NCBI GenBank assembly: GCA_028284025.1
Contig: JANQSM010000212.1
Span: 1-5,296, forward strand
From: Alphaproteobacteria bacterium
Lineage (GTDB): Bacteria > Pseudomonadota > Alphaproteobacteria > JANQSM01
Reading direction: 5' to 3'
Length of the DNA: 5,296 nt
Part shown: positions 4,376 to 5,296 of the stretch, piece after piece
Layout of the letters: each line of letters opens with the position of its first letter
How positions within the stretch are numbered: position 1 is the first letter of the stretch
Notes under the pieces: generated by a model
Seen by the model: only the letters and a program-made list of their open reading frames with translations
What the model was told of the DNA's origin: nothing
Database searches by the model: none
Program-made: the position numbers and the translations under genes

Positions 4376-5296
4376 AACCTGCCATCCGTAATTCATTTCC
4401 CATTGTGTCAGCCAGGACCCTTGCTGTGTCAATCATCCGGCAAGAAAAACCCCATTCATTGTCATACCAGGACATAACCCGTACAAAGGTCCCTTCCATT
4501 ACTTTGGTCTGGGTGGCATCAAAGCATGAGCTATTTGAATTGTGATTAAAGTCCATAGAAACCAGCGGCACGTCCACGGTTTCCAGAACACCCTGCAAGT
4601 CGCTTCCAGCAGCTTTAGCAATGGCAGCATTGATCTCTTCTGGTGTGGTTTGTTTTTTCGCCACAAACTTAAAGTCGATCAAGGATACATTTGGCGTCGG
4701 CACACGAATCGCTACGCCATCCAGTTTGCCATCTAATTCCGGCAATACCAACCCTACGGCACGGGCTGCTCCGGTACTGGTTGGGATAAGATTCAACGCC
4801 GCAGCGCGGGCGCGGTAAGGATCAGAATGGAAAGTGTCCACCAATCGTTGATCTCCCGTATAAGCGTGAATTGTGGTCATGAATCCCTGTTCAATCCCCA
4901 CGGCCTGGTTCAGTACATGTGCCACTGGCGCCAGACAGTTAGTTGTGCACGATGCATTGGAAATCACTTCATGTTGGTCCGTTAGCTTATCATGGTTTAC
5001 CCCATAAACCACCGTCAGGTCTGCACCCTTAGAGGGAGCAGAAACAATTACACGCTTGGCACCCGCCTTTAAATGCTTGGCGGCATCTTCCCGGTTGGTA
5101 AAACGGCCGGAACATTCAAAGACAATATCAATGTCCATATCTCCCCACGGTAAGCTTTCTGGATCAGGGTTGGACACAACGTTAATTTCTTTGTTACCCA
5201 CTTTTAGGCTATTGCTGGTCGCTTCAACTTTTTGTGGAAAGCGTCCATGAACTGAATCGTACTGCAAAAGATGGGCATTGGTTTCAATTGGGGCCA
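4374..5296 (-). CDS. gap: Glyceraldehyde-3-phosphate dehydrogenase, 5' end beyond the window
   Basis: The enzyme oxidises and phosphorylates glyceraldehyde 3-phosphate to 1,3-bisphosphoglycerate with NAD(P) in glycolysis, and does the reverse in gluconeogenesis. In the window 306 codons are visible, from APIETNAHLLQYDSVHGRF to the TAG stop. By comparison with the usual 330-340 residues, about 35 N-terminal residues, including the GFGRIGR nucleotide-binding loop, lie past base 5296. An in-frame TTG at 5265-5267 is a Leu codon in NAHLLQYDS, not a start. The catalytic motif SNASCTTNCLAP has the nucleophile Cys (codon 4949-4947), and TIHAYTGDQ has the activating His. The S-loop region NLIPTSTGAARAVGLVLPEL and the C-terminal SWYDNEWGFSCRM are intact. 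VPTPNVS fits the NAD-type GapA group, but the residues fixing cofactor choice are outside the window. The gene heads the gap-aldolase-efp cluster. Confidence 0.97.
   Translation of the reverse strand, partial: APIETNAHLLQYDSVHGRFPQKVEATSNSLKVGNKEINVVSNPDPESLPWGDMDIDIVFECSGRFTNREDAAKHLKAGAKRVIVSAPSKGADLTVVYGVNHDKLTDQHEVISNASCTTNCLAPVAHVLNQAVGIEQGFMTTIHAYTGDQRLVDTFHSDPYRARAAALNLIPTSTGAARAVGLVLPELDGKLDGVAIRVPTPNVSLIDFKFVAKKQTTPEEINAAIAKAAGSDLQGVLETVDVPLVSMDFNHNSNSSCFDATQTKVMEGTFVRVMSWYDNEWGFSCRMIDTARVLADTMGNELRMAG

Noticed and set aside
3321..4397. Similar C-terminal tails, DDLRMAA in the aldolase and NELRMAG in GAPDH
   Set aside because: Intriguing in adjacent genes, but five or six residues with different flanking codons is within chance; no shared nucleotide block supports duplication.

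Overview
The window looks like ordinary chromosomal DNA of an alphaproteobacterium with moderate GC (mid-40s percent by eye). This is an inference from the style of the proteins. The Hsp33 N-terminus, the RecX with its basic N-terminal extension, the EF-P and the gap/class I aldolase pairing all read like alphaproteobacterial versions. Genus cannot be fixed from this sequence, and no rRNA or tRNA is present.

Layout, left to right. An unrecognised small + strand gene (3-386) runs tail to tail into hslO (383-1369, minus), the redox-switched chaperone Hsp33; their stop codons interlock in a TTAA. A 154-bp divergent intergenic region (1370-1523) separates hslO from recX (1524-2099, plus). It is mostly filled by a REP/MITE-like palindromic element (1398-1507) with perfect 18-bp terminal inverted repeats. 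Each terminus appears to supply the -35 box of an outward promoter.

Right after recX comes a compact type II toxin-antitoxin module: a ribbon-helix-helix-like antitoxin (2141-2374) and a Doc/Fic-family toxin (2381-2761). It is driven by a full-consensus sigma-70 promoter (TTGACA-17-TATAAT) with two ATCATGAT palindromes exactly 20 bp apart around the -35 box. The predicted transcription start falls on the antitoxin ATG, suggesting a leaderless message.

The right half is a minus-strand housekeeping cluster, transcribed gap (5296-4374, 5' end outside the window), class I fructose-bisphosphate aldolase (4271-3321), efp (3324-2758). Aldolase and efp overlap by ATGA and are almost surely translationally coupled. 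A 10-bp-stem hairpin starting in the gap stop codon may terminate or attenuate transcription before the aldolase. efp ends tail to tail with the toxin gene with a 4-nt overlap, so neither has room for its own terminator in the gap.

How the parts relate: gap and the aldolase are two steps of glycolysis/gluconeogenesis, and efp links the cluster to translation. hslO and recX are stress-related (oxidative/heat unfolding, RecA control). The toxin-antitoxin pair is the accessory insert between these blocks. There is no gene-free stretch over 300 bases. I see no convincing undescribed multi-gene system; the most interesting signals are in the two short regulatory regions flanking recX.
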